A DNA stretch of 64,000 nt, from the NCBI GenBank assembly GCA_019359595.1, contig JAHHGZ010000014.1, positions 100,337 to 164,336 of the forward strand, written 5' to 3'. Source of the stretch: Cyanomargarita calcarea GSE-NOS-MK-12-04C (GTDB lineage Bacteria; Cyanobacteriota; Cyanobacteriia; Cyanobacteriales; Nostocaceae). The notes below the pieces were generated by a model. That model worked only from the letters and a program-made list of their open reading frames with translations. It did no database searches and had not been told where the DNA came from. Both the position numbers and the translations under genes were made by a program. Positions 25,444 to 35,232 of this stretch are shown here, piece after piece; within the stretch, counting starts at the first letter, position 1; the number at the start of each line of letters is the position of its first letter.

Positions 25444-27450
25444 ATGCTAGAACAAGGTACCATCAGTATTCATACTGAGAATATTTTCCCGATTATCAAG
25501 AAGTCTCTCTACTCGGATCATCAAATTTTCTTGCGGGAACTCGTATCCAACGCCGTAGATGCTATTCAAAAGCTGAGAATGGTGTCTCGTGCTGGGGAAT
25601 ACTCCGGGGATATCGGAGAAGAAGAAATTGTACTTGCCATAGACAAGGATAAAAAAACCCTCTCCTTTAGTGACACTGGCATTGGGATGACTGCCGATGA
25701 GGTGAAGAAATATATCAACCAAGTGGCATTTTCCAGTGCTGAGGAATTTATTCAGAAATACCAAGGCAAGGCAGACCAACCAATCATCGGGCACTTTGGT
25801 CTTGGCTTCTACTCCTCTTTCATGGTGGCGTCAAAAGTCGAAATTGATACTCTATCCTACAAAGAAGGGGCAGAAGCTGTTCACTGGAGTTGCGATGGTT
25901 CCCCAGAATTCACCCTGCAAGAGTCATCCCGCACAACTCGGGGTACCACCATTACCCTCACTCTCCAGGAAGAGGAATTAGAATTTTTAGAAGATACACG
26001 GGTACGCAATCTTGTCAATACCTATTGCGACTTTATCCCGGTGCCGATTAAACTTGATGGCGAGGTATTGAATCGGCAAAAGGCACCGTGGCGAGAGTCT
26101 CCTAGTAGCTTGACTCAAGAAGATTATTTAGAGTTCTACCGCTACCTGTATCCTTTCCAGGAAGAACCGTTGTTGTGGGTGCATCTGAATACAGATTATC
26201 CCTTCATCATCAACGGTATTCTCTATTTCCCGAAAATGAGGCCTGATGTTGATGTCAGCAAAGGGCAGATTAAGCTATTTTGCAACCAAGTTTTTGTCAG
26301 CGACAATTGCGAAGAAATTATTCCCCAATTTCTGATGCCGATGCGGGGTGTAATTGATAGCAGCGATATTCCCCTAAATGTTTCCCGCAGTGCTTTGCAA
26401 GGCGATCGCACAGTCAAGAAAATTGGCGATTATATAGCGAAGAAGGTGGGCGATCGCTTAAAGGAACTATATCGAGGCGATCGCGAACAATACATCAGTG
26501 CTTGGAAAGACCTCGGCACGTTTGTAAAATTCGGTGTTCTCAACGACGACAAATTTAAAAAGCAAGTCGAGGACATCATCATTTTCCGCAGCACCAAGGA
26601 ACTAGGGGAGCAGGGAAGCAAAGCAGCAGAGGAGCCGAATACACCTGTTGTAGAAGTCCAATCCTCGGAGGGTGATGCTTGGCAAGATGTGACTCCTACC
26701 CCACCCAGCACCCCAGGGTCAGGACTCAGCACTCCCTACACCACCCTGAAAGAGTACCTAGAACGGAACAAACCAAACCACGAAAACCGGGTATTCTACT
26801 GTACGGATGCGGTAACACAATCTACCTACGTAGAACTACACAAAAGTCAAGGTTTGGAAGTCCTGTTTATGGACTCCTTCATCGACACTCACTTCATCAA
26901 CTTCTTGGAGCGGGAATATACGGATGTCAAATTTACGCGGGTAGATTCCGACTTAGATAGCACTCTTTTGGATAAAGACAAAGCTGGGGAAATAGTTGAC
27001 CCCGGTACAAATAAAACTCGCAGTGAGGTTATCAAAGAGTTATTTGAGAGAGCGATTAACAAGCCCAAGGTAAATATTCGTACCGAGGCTTTGAAATCTG
27101 ACAGTCCCCAGGGAACACCACCAGCAATGGTATTGTTACCTGAAATTCTCCGTCGTTTGCGAGAAATGAGTGCCTTGATGCAACAGCAAGCAGCAGATTT
27201 TCCCGAAGACCACATTTTAGTCGTCAATACCGCTCACCCGCTGATCCAAAATTTGGCGAATCTCAGCCAGGGTAGTATTATTCAAGGTGATGGACAGTCA
27301 CCCACAGGTCAGTTAGCGGACATGATTTGCCAACACGTCTATGATTTGGCGTTGATGTCTCAGAAAGGGTTTGACGCTGAAGGGATGAAATCTTTTGTTG
27401 AGCGTTCTAATGATGTACTCACCAAATTGACCGAACAAGCCGCGAAGTAG
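25444..27450 (+). CDS. htpG: Chaperone HtpG (Hsp90)
   Basis: This is the bacterial Hsp90, a cytosolic dimeric ATP-dependent chaperone; in cyanobacteria it supports heat and light stress survival and phycobilisome protein stability. The ATG at 25444 gives MLEQGTISIHTENIFPI, the normal start; a longer reading from an upstream TTG adds seven unlikely residues. The GHKL ATPase has FLRELVSNAVDAIQKLR, SDTGIGMT and GHFGLGFYS. The middle domain contains an acidic Pro/Ser-rich insertion (about residues 395-435, with EVQSSEGDAWQDVTPTPP) that I also recall in other Nostocales. It ends at 668 residues. Confidence 0.96.
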   Translation: MLEQGTISIHTENIFPIIKKSLYSDHQIFLRELVSNAVDAIQKLRMVSRAGEYSGDIGEEEIVLAIDKDKKTLSFSDTGIGMTADEVKKYINQVAFSSAEEFIQKYQGKADQPIIGHFGLGFYSSFMVASKVEIDTLSYKEGAEAVHWSCDGSPEFTLQESSRTTRGTTITLTLQEEELEFLEDTRVRNLVNTYCDFIPVPIKLDGEVLNRQKAPWRESPSSLTQEDYLEFYRYLYPFQEEPLLWVHLNTDYPFIINGILYFPKMRPDVDVSKGQIKLFCNQVFVSDNCEEIIPQFLMPMRGVIDSSDIPLNVSRSALQGDRTVKKIGDYIAKKVGDRLKELYRGDREQYISAWKDLGTFVKFGVLNDDKFKKQVEDIIIFRSTKELGEQGSKAAEEPNTPVVEVQSSEGDAWQDVTPTPPSTPGSGLSTPYTTLKEYLERNKPNHENRVFYCTDAVTQSTYVELHKSQGLEVLFMDSFIDTHFINFLEREYTDVKFTRVDSDLDSTLLDKDKAGEIVDPGTNKTRSEVIKELFERAINKPKVNIRTEALKSDSPQGTPPAMVLLPEILRRLREMSALMQQQAADFPEDHILVVNTAHPLIQNLANLSQGSIIQGDGQSPTGQLADMICQHVYDLALMSQKGFDAEGMKSFVERSNDVLTKLTEQAAK

Positions 27451-27537
27451 AACCGCAATCCCGAGAGCGTATGCGAGGAAAGAGTGTATACAGAGGTTCC
27501 ATTTTTTTCTTGATACTCTGTAATTACCCCCCTTAAT

Positions 27538-27597
27538 CCCCCCGATGCATTGGGGGGAAATTAGAGTTCTGGTTCCCTCCCCTTTACAAGGGGAGGG
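27538..27597 (+). terminator. Two hairpins after htpG
   Basis: CCCCCC (27538-27543) pairs with GGGGGG (27552-27557). CCCTCCCCTT (27575-27584) pairs with AAGGGGAGGG (27588-27597). They lie about 90-150 bp after the htpG stop. The first is followed by AAATTAG and not by a T-run, so termination is possible but not proven. Confidence 0.4.
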
Positions 27598-27752
27598 TTA
27601 GGGTGGGGTTATTCGAGGGAGTTTTTGCGTAAGTTTTAGTTAAGTGACGTACCGCTTTAGCCCAGATGCCAGCTTCATAAGCGCCAAGTTTTTCGCATTT
27701 TCCCTATAAAATAAAAAGACCGTACTCAAATAGCAATCAGGAAGTTCTTATT

Positions 27753-27989
27753 ATGTCCCGTCGCTGCGATCTAACAGGCAAGACTGCAAACAACGCCTTT
27801 GATATCTCCCACTCCCACCGCCGTACCAAGCGTCTACAGCATGTCAACCTGCAAAGCAAGCGGGTTTGGTGGGCAGGTGGAAATCGTTGGGTGAAACTCA
27901 AGCTGTCTACCAAAGCAATCAAAACCCTAGAAAAGAAAGGTTTGGAAGCAATGGCTAAGGAAGCTGGACTTAACTTAAATCATTACTAA
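27753..27989 (+). CDS. rpmB: Ribosomal protein bL28
   Basis: This 78-residue protein is a standard L28 of the large ribosomal subunit: [16 protein letters not shown] at the start, [16 protein letters not shown] in the middle and [14 protein letters not shown] near the end. A GGA-rich ribosome binding site (AGGAAG) precedes the ATG. It is a single gene between htpG and a long repeat-rich gap. Confidence 0.97.
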   Translation: MSRRCDLTGKTANNAFDISHSHRRTKRLQHVNLQSKRVWWAGGNRWVKLKLSTKAIKTLEKKGLEAMAKEAGLNLNHY

Positions 27990-29624
27990 ACTGTTCCACA
28001 AGGGCGGGCAGGGATGCCCACCCCACAAGAGTTAGAGCATTATTTCTAGTCCATTTTAATGGACTTGTGCTATTACACAGGGACTTATAGTCGAATCCCA
28101 CCAAGATAAGCCCTGAATTAAAATTCGGGCTAAAAGCTAAAGTTAGCTAAAGCTAACTAAAATAAGAGTTTTAACCCGTTTTAACTCACATCTTGCACCA
28201 ATGTCAGGAAGCCCAAAATTCAGCCCTGAAATAAATTACCCTTCGGGATGCCTTCGGCTACACAGCTTTTAGCTTAAGTAAGCGGTCATCTTACTAAATA
28301 AGGTTTTTAACCCATTTTAATGGGTTTAAGCTTTCAGCCCGAAATTTATTTCAGGGGCAATTTCGGGTCTATTGAGAATGGTGCAAGATATCAGCCTCTA
28401 ACGGGCGCGGCCATCGCTCCCGTAAAATATGAAAATAACACATTTTTTTGTAACCCTTGCTATATATGGATTGTGGAATGTGTTAGTTAGGAGTTTTAAC
28501 GGGTTTAAGCTTTCAGCCCGTAGGCGAAGCCTTCCGAAGGTAATTTATTTCAGGGCTAAAAATGTCTTATTTTAGTGCCATTCGACTATAAGTCCCTGTC
28601 TCATAGCTAAACTCTTCTTAAGAGGACTATTAGACAATATTTTCTTGTATAAATTTAATCACTTTAAAACTTGCAGTTAGCGATTTATACGTATAGATTC
28701 AAGATAGGAGCCTCTAACTAGTGGCAAAAAATGGAGCTAGCAACAAATAAAAGAAACATAATTTATTGGAAGCCTTGTTCTGTAAGGGTTTAAAAATCTG
28801 TTTTTTACGAGGTTAGGACTTGTTCTGATGTAGCGGTAATACCCTGCGGGAGGCAAGCCACATGAATTACCGCTACGGGAGAGTAGGCTTTTCAGGCACA
28901 TCTTGCGTAAGTCCTGGAGGTAACGCGATCGCTCAACCTAATTTTCTGATTATATTTAAGCTAAAGCACATCCAACTTGGATATTTAAAATTCATACAAC
29001 TCTTGTGGGGTCGGCTTCTCCAGCCTGCCTAACCCGTGCAATTTAAAACCTATTCAGCCTCTCTAGAATGGGGAGGTTTTTGACTATCTAATATTAATTA
29101 TCGACCAAATGATATGTTTCACCTAACAGGTGGGTACTATAAACCTAATATCAATTTGGAAAATGAATGCGACAGATGGATTGTCGAAACCACTGTATAG
29201 ACAGGACTCCACAATCCAAAATCCAAAACCTCAAATCCAAAATGGTATTACCCTGCTATTAACAGCTTCATGAAGTTGCCTTTAGCTGATATCCATTTCC
29301 ACAAAAATCCTGTGAAGTTATGGCGTTATTATCTTTTGTCGGCTATAAATTAATTAATTCAGATCAATTCAACTTGAACCGGAAAAAACGAAAAATTCAT
29401 TAATTTAATTATTGTCATTGCGAGGAACGTTCGCTCTTAGCGTTCCCGAAGGGTAGCAATCGCAGTGACTAAGGTTACTTCGATGTCAATCTATAGATCA
29501 AACCCTCACATTTGCTGAAGGGTTAACAAACTTATTAGTCTGCGAAAATCTTCGACAGGCTGCATTTCTAATAGCAATAATTTTTTCAAAAAGTCGCATC
29601 TAATCTCTTGACAGGAAAATAATC
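27990..29624. other. 1.6-kb intergenic region made largely of repeats
   Basis: No protein gene is supported. From left to right it holds a CCCACCCCACAAGAG fragment (about 28000-28033), the nested palindromic element 28077-28599, a GCGGTAAT inverted pair at about 28834-28877, a copy of the CTTGTGGGGT family (about 28965-29044), and a TTGCGAGGAACG-type element (about 29413-29467). The last 150 bp before hpsA are AT-rich and probably contain its promoter. Confidence 0.7.
28077..28599. repeat. 523-bp nested palindromic element with perfect 20-bp inverted ends
   Basis: The ends 28077-28096 (acagggacttatagtcgaat) and 28580-28599 are perfect inverted copies. Inside, a second palindrome pairs about 28192-28238 (TTGCACCAATGTCAG, CCCTGAAATAAAT) with about 28338-28388 (ATTTATTTCAGGGG, AATGGTGCAA). 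Smaller AACCCATTTTAATGGGTT hairpins sit within. Its inner parts resemble 38148-38415. It encodes no protein. Confidence 0.85.
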
Positions 29625-32600
29625 ATGTTTTTTAATCGGAAGTTTGTCAAGACAAGAAAAAAATATTTAATAAAACTCCGCAAACAGTTTCTCTCTGTTA
29701 TTAAAAAAAGAAAAAATTGGCTACTGCGGGCTTTTTTAGTTCGCGGAAGACAGCCAAATCGGGCTAATGCTGGTTTTGTCTTGCCAACAGTCGCAATGGT
29801 AGCAGTTGTAGTTGTGTTGCTGACAACGGCGATTTTATTCCGGTCTTTTGAAAGGTCGAAGAATTCCAGCAATGTGAGAGTTAATGAGGTAGTTCTGAAA
29901 GCCGCCACACCAGCCATTGACCGTGCTAGAACAAAAATAGAACAATTATTCACTGACCCAACACTCCCACGTTCAACTCCATCTGATGGTTCTCTATATA
30001 ATTCTTTAAATAAAGATATCAAAAAATACACTTTTGGAGATGAAACTCCTTTAGTTGTTAGCTATGACATTAATGGAAATAAGACAATAGATACTAAAGA
30101 TGATAAGGATAATGAACTGACGCTAGAAAAGAAGGAAGCTATATCCACTGCTTGGAGATTTCCAGTTGATACAGATAATAATGGCAAGTACGACAGCTAT
30201 ACACTCTACAGCATTAGTTTTCGCAGTCCTACTCGCGCTGATGATGGAAAATTTGACCGTAACCGAAGTCCTTTAGATGCTAGAACACCACCAATGGATG
30301 ACGGCTCGCTAGGAGGATTATGTGCAGCAGCGAAAGGAACCAGCGCCAGCTTGATTGGTGAGTCTGGTTGGTATAGATCGGGATCTACTCTTAAGAAAAG
30401 CTTTTTTGTCTATGCCGCTACTGTACCTATTACTACCGATCAAACTGATACTAAATTTGAAAAATATAAAGGAAATAAAGGCTTTTCTGCTTTAGAGTTT
30501 CAACAAGACCAAGAGCGAGTTCCCATTGTTAACAATGCCGTTGTGTACGAAGATGACCTAGAAATTACTCCTGGTAGTGGACTTCGTTTGAATGGAAGTA
30601 TTTTTACCAATAGTAATTTACTAACTGCTCTGACTGGCGATCCTATCCGTTTTTATCAAGTCAGCAGTACCGATTCTTGCTATTTTCAACCACAGAATGG
30701 CAAAATAATTGTGGGTGGGAATGTCGGTAACGGTCGGATTACTGGTTCTGGGGAAGGAACAAGTGTCCCGGTAGACTTATTTCAGATAAAACCAAAAGGT
30801 GCAACATCATACAGTCCACCTCAAGCAACTATTGACGGAACTAATAAATCTGCTGATAACACAGCTGGAGATATTGCTTTTAATACTAAGGCTTATGCTC
30901 AAAGAATTGGTCTTTTAGTTGATACTTATAGAGGTTCCGATCCAACTAAATGGAAGGACTATAGCTCCGATCCAACGCAAGTTAAGACTAATATTAAAGC
31001 TCGAACTGATGATAATCCTGGCTTAGATCCAATTGAAGTTAGGCGAGATGAGCTAGAAACATACTTTAAGAAACGTACGCGCAAGGTTCCTTTTGCTGAA
31101 GTCAAGTTGACAGATCCCGCTGATACAACTGTTACTCTTCAAGATACAGGGACTGAAATACTTAGACCACCTGCTGAATGGATTGATCCTACTAAAATAA
31201 CTCAATTAACGCTCAACATAAAATCTGGCAAAAGTAAATTGCCTGCGACAGAGCCAAATAAGCTCAAGGAAGTTTATAAAGAGGATGAAAAACTACTTGG
31301 CGATCGCATCTTAGTAGGTAACAATTTACCAGCCTTGTGGTACGACTCCACTATAAACAGTAAAAGTTTTCTAGGGAAAAATGATGAACAAAAAGTTGGT
31401 AGTGGTATAAAATGGGATGACTGGAGTGACCCTAAGTTCCAAGATCGAACTCGTGTCACCAGAGTTGACCAGCTAATAAGTCTTGCAGGTGTAGCAGAGC
31501 GAGATGGCTACTTTGAAGACAAAGCTACAGAGAAGCCAAAAAACGTACTTGATAACGTTGGGGGTATGCGTGTAGTCACTGGGGCTGGTATTTATGTTGA
31601 TGGTCCTAAATCAGATGCAAATGCTTCCTTCCCGTGGGATAGTAATTCTTTTTATTCAGGACTTCCCAACAAACCCCAGCGACCAACTTGGGACAAAAAC
31701 TTTGTAGATACAGATAATACTGATGTAAACAAAACTTGGGTAAGCAAACTCAAATTTCAAGGTAGCGATCCAATAATTGTATTACCTGATACTATGCCGA
31801 TGACAGGTGGCAAAGATGAAACAGCGAAAGGTGACCTCTTGATGAGAGCTACAGCTGTTTACCACTATGTAGATAATTTTGGGAACGCTCAAACACCCAT
31901 CGCTTGTGTCAGCAGCTACTACGATCCTACAAGTGCAATCACTGCCCAAAACGCAACAGATTTACCAGCTTCCGCAAACCCTGAAGTTGCAACTACAACC
32001 CTTGGCAAATCCAATAACGGCGTTGTTTATCCCCCTCCATATACAAGCGACACTGACAGAAAGACTGCCATAACTACTTATTCTAAGCAGCTCAAACAAC
32101 AGGCACGACTGGTGTTCCCTGATGGGCGGTTTGTTAATGAACCTCTAAGACATGCTTTAGAAAACACTAAAACTTTCTCAATGGCTGATAATTCAGCAAT
32201 TGATACAGCGATTTGTGCTATTAAAATCTTTAATGAGCCTAGCTTCAAGCCAAGTAGCAGTACGCCAATTCCTAATGGTGCAATTTACGAAACAACATTT
32301 TTAGATGCTCGACAGGTAAAATCGATTCAGCAAACTGCAAACGTAGCTAGTATACCTGACACTACACCACCGGATTACACTCGTAGTATAGAAGAGCGAC
32401 AACCCCTAGAAGTGCGTGTTACTGTCCTGGATATAGACAAACTGCGTAAAAATAAGATAGGTACCAGCACATCGCCCCAAGAATATTTATTACCAAATAG
32501 TGGGATTATTTATGCCACCCGTGATGATGCACTATTGGATCTCAGCGATAAACCTAGTAACAACATTGATACAAGGAAATTAGTCAGTCCCACGGATTAT

Positions 32601-34370
32601 AAAGTTGACCCAACCCGCCGTCCAAACGGTATCATGCTGATTAATGGTAGCCGGCTTGATAGAGAAGCAAACTACAGAGATGAGGAAAAAGGCATAATTT
32701 TAGCTAGCAACTTGCCTGTATATATTAAAGGTCACTTTAATCTTCACAGTGAAGGTGGAGATCCGACAAAGCCTGTTGAAGAGTTTGAGAAAGCGTTAGT
32801 ATTATCCACCACACCAAAAGATAATTGGAGTAACTTTTACGATCGCGATGGTAGTCCCACGACGGCAGACAAGCCTAATGATAACTTTGCTTGTCGTAAA
32901 GGTGACCCAAGATTACCCAGTACTAGTTGTACAAAAGGAGACAGCTGGCGACCAGCAACAATAATTGCAGATGCTGTCACGATACTTTCTAAAAATTATC
33001 GATTTGGTTTCCGCAATGAAGGAGACTATGATCTGAGAAATAATGAGGGAGATATTAGCTCTGATATCTACAAAAAACAAGGCTTCTTTGACAATAACTA
33101 CCTCACTAGTAGTGCTTGGTTCGACGCGGGCTATCCTAAAAATAACTACCCTGTTCAACCGGTAGACCCAGATGTGACTCAGGGAAGTTCTTCCTACGTT
33201 AATAACTTCGTCACTCCAATTCAACGCCGGATGAAGTTTAACGAATATTTGATGGAAATTTGCACAAAAGTGCCTGTTTCTGCTTGTACAGCTAGTGACT
33301 GGTTTGTTGATGTTAATGGCTCAAAAATGTCAGCAACATCTCAAATAGGGGAAAAATATACATTAATAACACACAAGACAGGTACAACAGTTGACCTTGC
33401 CCAAGATCCAGAATGGCGACGTTATCCCCGACGTGTGGCTTTTGCTCGGGATGCAGAAGGGAAACTAAAACTTGACAGCACCAATAAGCAGCCAGTTCCT
33501 TTGGGAATTGATGACTCAACATCTAAAATCCAAGAATTCCCTAGAACTTCTAGTACCCTACCTCGTGTCAAAGATCTCGCTCTATGGTACAGAACAACAT
33601 CGAAAATAGACTCAAGTGATACAACTTACGGGTACGACAAGCATCTGTTTTATCTAAATGCTTTAAAAGGCGACGATCCAAATGAGCAGCCGCTCTTGGT
33701 ACCAGTTCTACAAATTCATGTACCAGAATTTGGACTTGATGCAGGTAAAGATCAAAAAGACCTCCCTGAGGATAAGAAAAGAGGTATTGCTGAAAAGAAC
33801 AACTGGATACCAACAGCCACACCAACCATAACAAATCTGGCGATCGCTGCTGGCGATTCACCTGGACGACCAAGCGAATCAAATGGTGGTTTAGAAAATT
33901 TTGTGCGTTACTTAGAACTTTGGAGAGGCATTAACAGTAACATTAGTGGTTCATTGATTCAATACAAGCGTAGTGCTTATGCAACAGCACCTTGGCAAAC
34001 TGTACAACTAGATGCTTCTAACAAACCTAAAGGTACAACAACTCTTTTTGGCCCTGACTACCCACAGTCCTACAGAAATAACGTTACCGAAATTTCTACT
34101 GGTAATGGTATGTCGCCTTTTTATACCCCACCTACTCGCCAATGGGGTTTTGATGTAGCTTTATTGTCTCAATTGCCTGATTTATTTGCTCAGCAATTCA
34201 CAATACCACCTGTTAGGAAGCCTAATGAGTTCTTTAGAGAAGTCGGTCGGGATGACGATTGGGTGAAAACCTTACTCTGTGCAAAAAAAGCAGATACACC
34301 CACTCAAAATGCTATAGACAATGACCAACGTCCAACTGATTTCTGCAAAGCAAAGACAGGTGGTACATAA
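29625..34370 (+). CDS. hpsA: Hormogonium polysaccharide biosynthesis protein HpsA
   Basis: The 1581-residue protein matches HpsA, the large first gene of the hps locus needed for polysaccharide secretion and gliding of Nostoc hormogonia. Residues 1-45 are very basic. G50-F51 followed by a 22-residue hydrophobic stretch (VLPTVAMVAVVVVLL within it) looks like a type IV pilin-type N-terminus, but position 5 after the cleavage point is Thr instead of Glu. The rest is a long polar region rich in Asp, Asn, Thr and Pro, probably exported. DGDxNGDGK-like segments (DTDNNGKYDSY, DINGNKTIDTKDD) could bind Ca2+. The pseudopilin genes follow at once. The exact molecular role is unknown. Confidence 0.88.
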   Translation: MFFNRKFVKTRKKYLIKLRKQFLSVIKKRKNWLLRAFLVRGRQPNRANAGFVLPTVAMVAVVVVLLTTAILFRSFERSKNSSNVRVNEVVLKAATPAIDRARTKIEQLFTDPTLPRSTPSDGSLYNSLNKDIKKYTFGDETPLVVSYDINGNKTIDTKDDKDNELTLEKKEAISTAWRFPVDTDNNGKYDSYTLYSISFRSPTRADDGKFDRNRSPLDARTPPMDDGSLGGLCAAAKGTSASLIGESGWYRSGSTLKKSFFVYAATVPITTDQTDTKFEKYKGNKGFSALEFQQDQERVPIVNNAVVYEDDLEITPGSGLRLNGSIFTNSNLLTALTGDPIRFYQVSSTDSCYFQPQNGKIIVGGNVGNGRITGSGEGTSVPVDLFQIKPKGATSYSPPQATIDGTNKSADNTAGDIAFNTKAYAQRIGLLVDTYRGSDPTKWKDYSSDPTQVKTNIKARTDDNPGLDPIEVRRDELETYFKKRTRKVPFAEVKLTDPADTTVTLQDTGTEILRPPAEWIDPTKITQLTLNIKSGKSKLPATEPNKLKEVYKEDEKLLGDRILVGNNLPALWYDSTINSKSFLGKNDEQKVGSGIKWDDWSDPKFQDRTRVTRVDQLISLAGVAERDGYFEDKATEKPKNVLDNVGGMRVVTGAGIYVDGPKSDANASFPWDSNSFYSGLPNKPQRPTWDKNFVDTDNTDVNKTWVSKLKFQGSDPIIVLPDTMPMTGGKDETAKGDLLMRATAVYHYVDNFGNAQTPIACVSSYYDPTSAITAQNATDLPASANPEVATTTLGKSNNGVVYPPPYTSDTDRKTAITTYSKQLKQQARLVFPDGRFVNEPLRHALENTKTFSMADNSAIDTAICAIKIFNEPSFKPSSSTPIPNGAIYETTFLDARQVKSIQQTANVASIPDTTPPDYTRSIEERQPLEVRVTVLDIDKLRKNKIGTSTSPQEYLLPNSGIIYATRDDALLDLSDKPSNNIDTRKLVSPTDYKVDPTRRPNGIMLINGSRLDREANYRDEEKGIILASNLPVYIKGHFNLHSEGGDPTKPVEEFEKALVLSTTPKDNWSNFYDRDGSPTTADKPNDNFACRKGDPRLPSTSCTKGDSWRPATIIADAVTILSKNYRFGFRNEGDYDLRNNEGDISSDIYKKQGFFDNNYLTSSAWFDAGYPKNNYPVQPVDPDVTQGSSSYVNNFVTPIQRRMKFNEYLMEICTKVPVSACTASDWFVDVNGSKMSATSQIGEKYTLITHKTGTTVDLAQDPEWRRYPRRVAFARDAEGKLKLDSTNKQPVPLGIDDSTSKIQEFPRTSSTLPRVKDLALWYRTTSKIDSSDTTYGYDKHLFYLNALKGDDPNEQPLLVPVLQIHVPEFGLDAGKDQKDLPEDKKRGIAEKNNWIPTATPTITNLAIAAGDSPGRPSESNGGLENFVRYLELWRGINSNISGSLIQYKRSAYATAPWQTVQLDASNKPKGTTTLFGPDYPQSYRNNVTEISTGNGMSPFYTPPTRQWGFDVALLSQLPDLFAQQFTIPPVRKPNEFFREVGRDDDWVKTLLCAKKADTPTQNAIDNDQRPTDFCKAKTGGT

Positions 34371-34522
34371 AACCATTTTAAATGTTTGTAGAAACGTGAA
34401 ATAAAACTTTAATATATGCGTTTCTACTAAAACTGTGTTTTTTAAACATGGATTTCTGCACCAAACCCAGTTTGAGTATATGTCTCACCGATTTCATTGC
34501 TTGTAAGAAAAAACAAAATGCT

Positions 34523-35209
34523 ATGAAGCTTATCAAACGCAGACCTCAACAAATTGCCTCTCAGCCTAGCCAAGCCGGTTTTACTATTATTGAGTCATTG
34601 GTAGCTATGATTGTGGTCGCTATTCTAATGAGTGCGATCGGGCCAGTTATTGTTTTAGCCACAGCAACGCGAATTCAGTCTAGACGTGTAGAATTGGCAA
34701 CTCAAGCGGCTAAAGCTTACACCGATGCCGTTAGTGCCGGAAGTGTTGAAGCTCCAGATCCTGCAAACAAAGACATTGGTACCGTAGATGCTCCTACTGC
34801 AAGCTTGCCATCTTCTTGTGATTCTGGTAAATACTGTGGTTCAACAAAGATTCTGTATTGTATTGACGGTGATAATGACGGCAAATGTACTAATACAAGT
34901 GCTAAAGACCTAATAATCCAGGCTTTTCGGACTGGAGCTACTGATGATGCAAAGAGTGGCTATGGTCTAGGTTTACGAGTTTATAGAGCAGGTGCTTTTC
35001 AAACTGGCATCGTCTTAAAGGCATCAAAAGACATAAAAGACCAAGATAAGGACAAGATTGGGAAGCAGCAGAATTCTTTCACTGGAGGAATAGGCGATCG
35101 CCAAGCACCTTTAGTGGAGATGACAACTGCAATAGCTACTGGAAAAACCACATTTGGTGATTTCTGCACTCGCTTTAAAGACCCCAAGAATTCAAGTTCT
35201 GGTTGCTAA
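34523..35209 (+). CDS. hpsB: Hormogonium polysaccharide secretion pseudopilin HpsB
   Basis: From the ATG at 34523 the 228-residue product starts MKLIKRRPQQ and has a type III signal cleaved at G19-F20 (AGF-TIIESLVAMIVVAILM) with Glu at position 5, as in pilins processed by PilD. The frame can be extended upstream to 34448, but that would put about 25 odd residues before the signal. The rest is a soluble domain with two Cys pairs (SSCDSGKYCG, YCIDGDNDGKCT); the DGDNDGK loop may bind Ca2+. It is expected to join the inner-membrane pseudopilus that couples polysaccharide export to type IV pili. Confidence 0.85.
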   Translation: MKLIKRRPQQIASQPSQAGFTIIESLVAMIVVAILMSAIGPVIVLATATRIQSRRVELATQAAKAYTDAVSAGSVEAPDPANKDIGTVDAPTASLPSSCDSGKYCGSTKILYCIDGDNDGKCTNTSAKDLIIQAFRTGATDDAKSGYGLGLRVYRAGAFQTGIVLKASKDIKDQDKDKIGKQQNSFTGGIGDRQAPLVEMTTAIATGKTTFGDFCTRFKDPKNSSSGC

Positions 35210-35232
35210 GTAGGTATTGAGAGAAAGCCAGC

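Noticed and set aside
29600..30031. 143-codon frame antisense to the start of hpsA
   Set aside because: It lies opposite the clear hpsA reading frame and has no family features.
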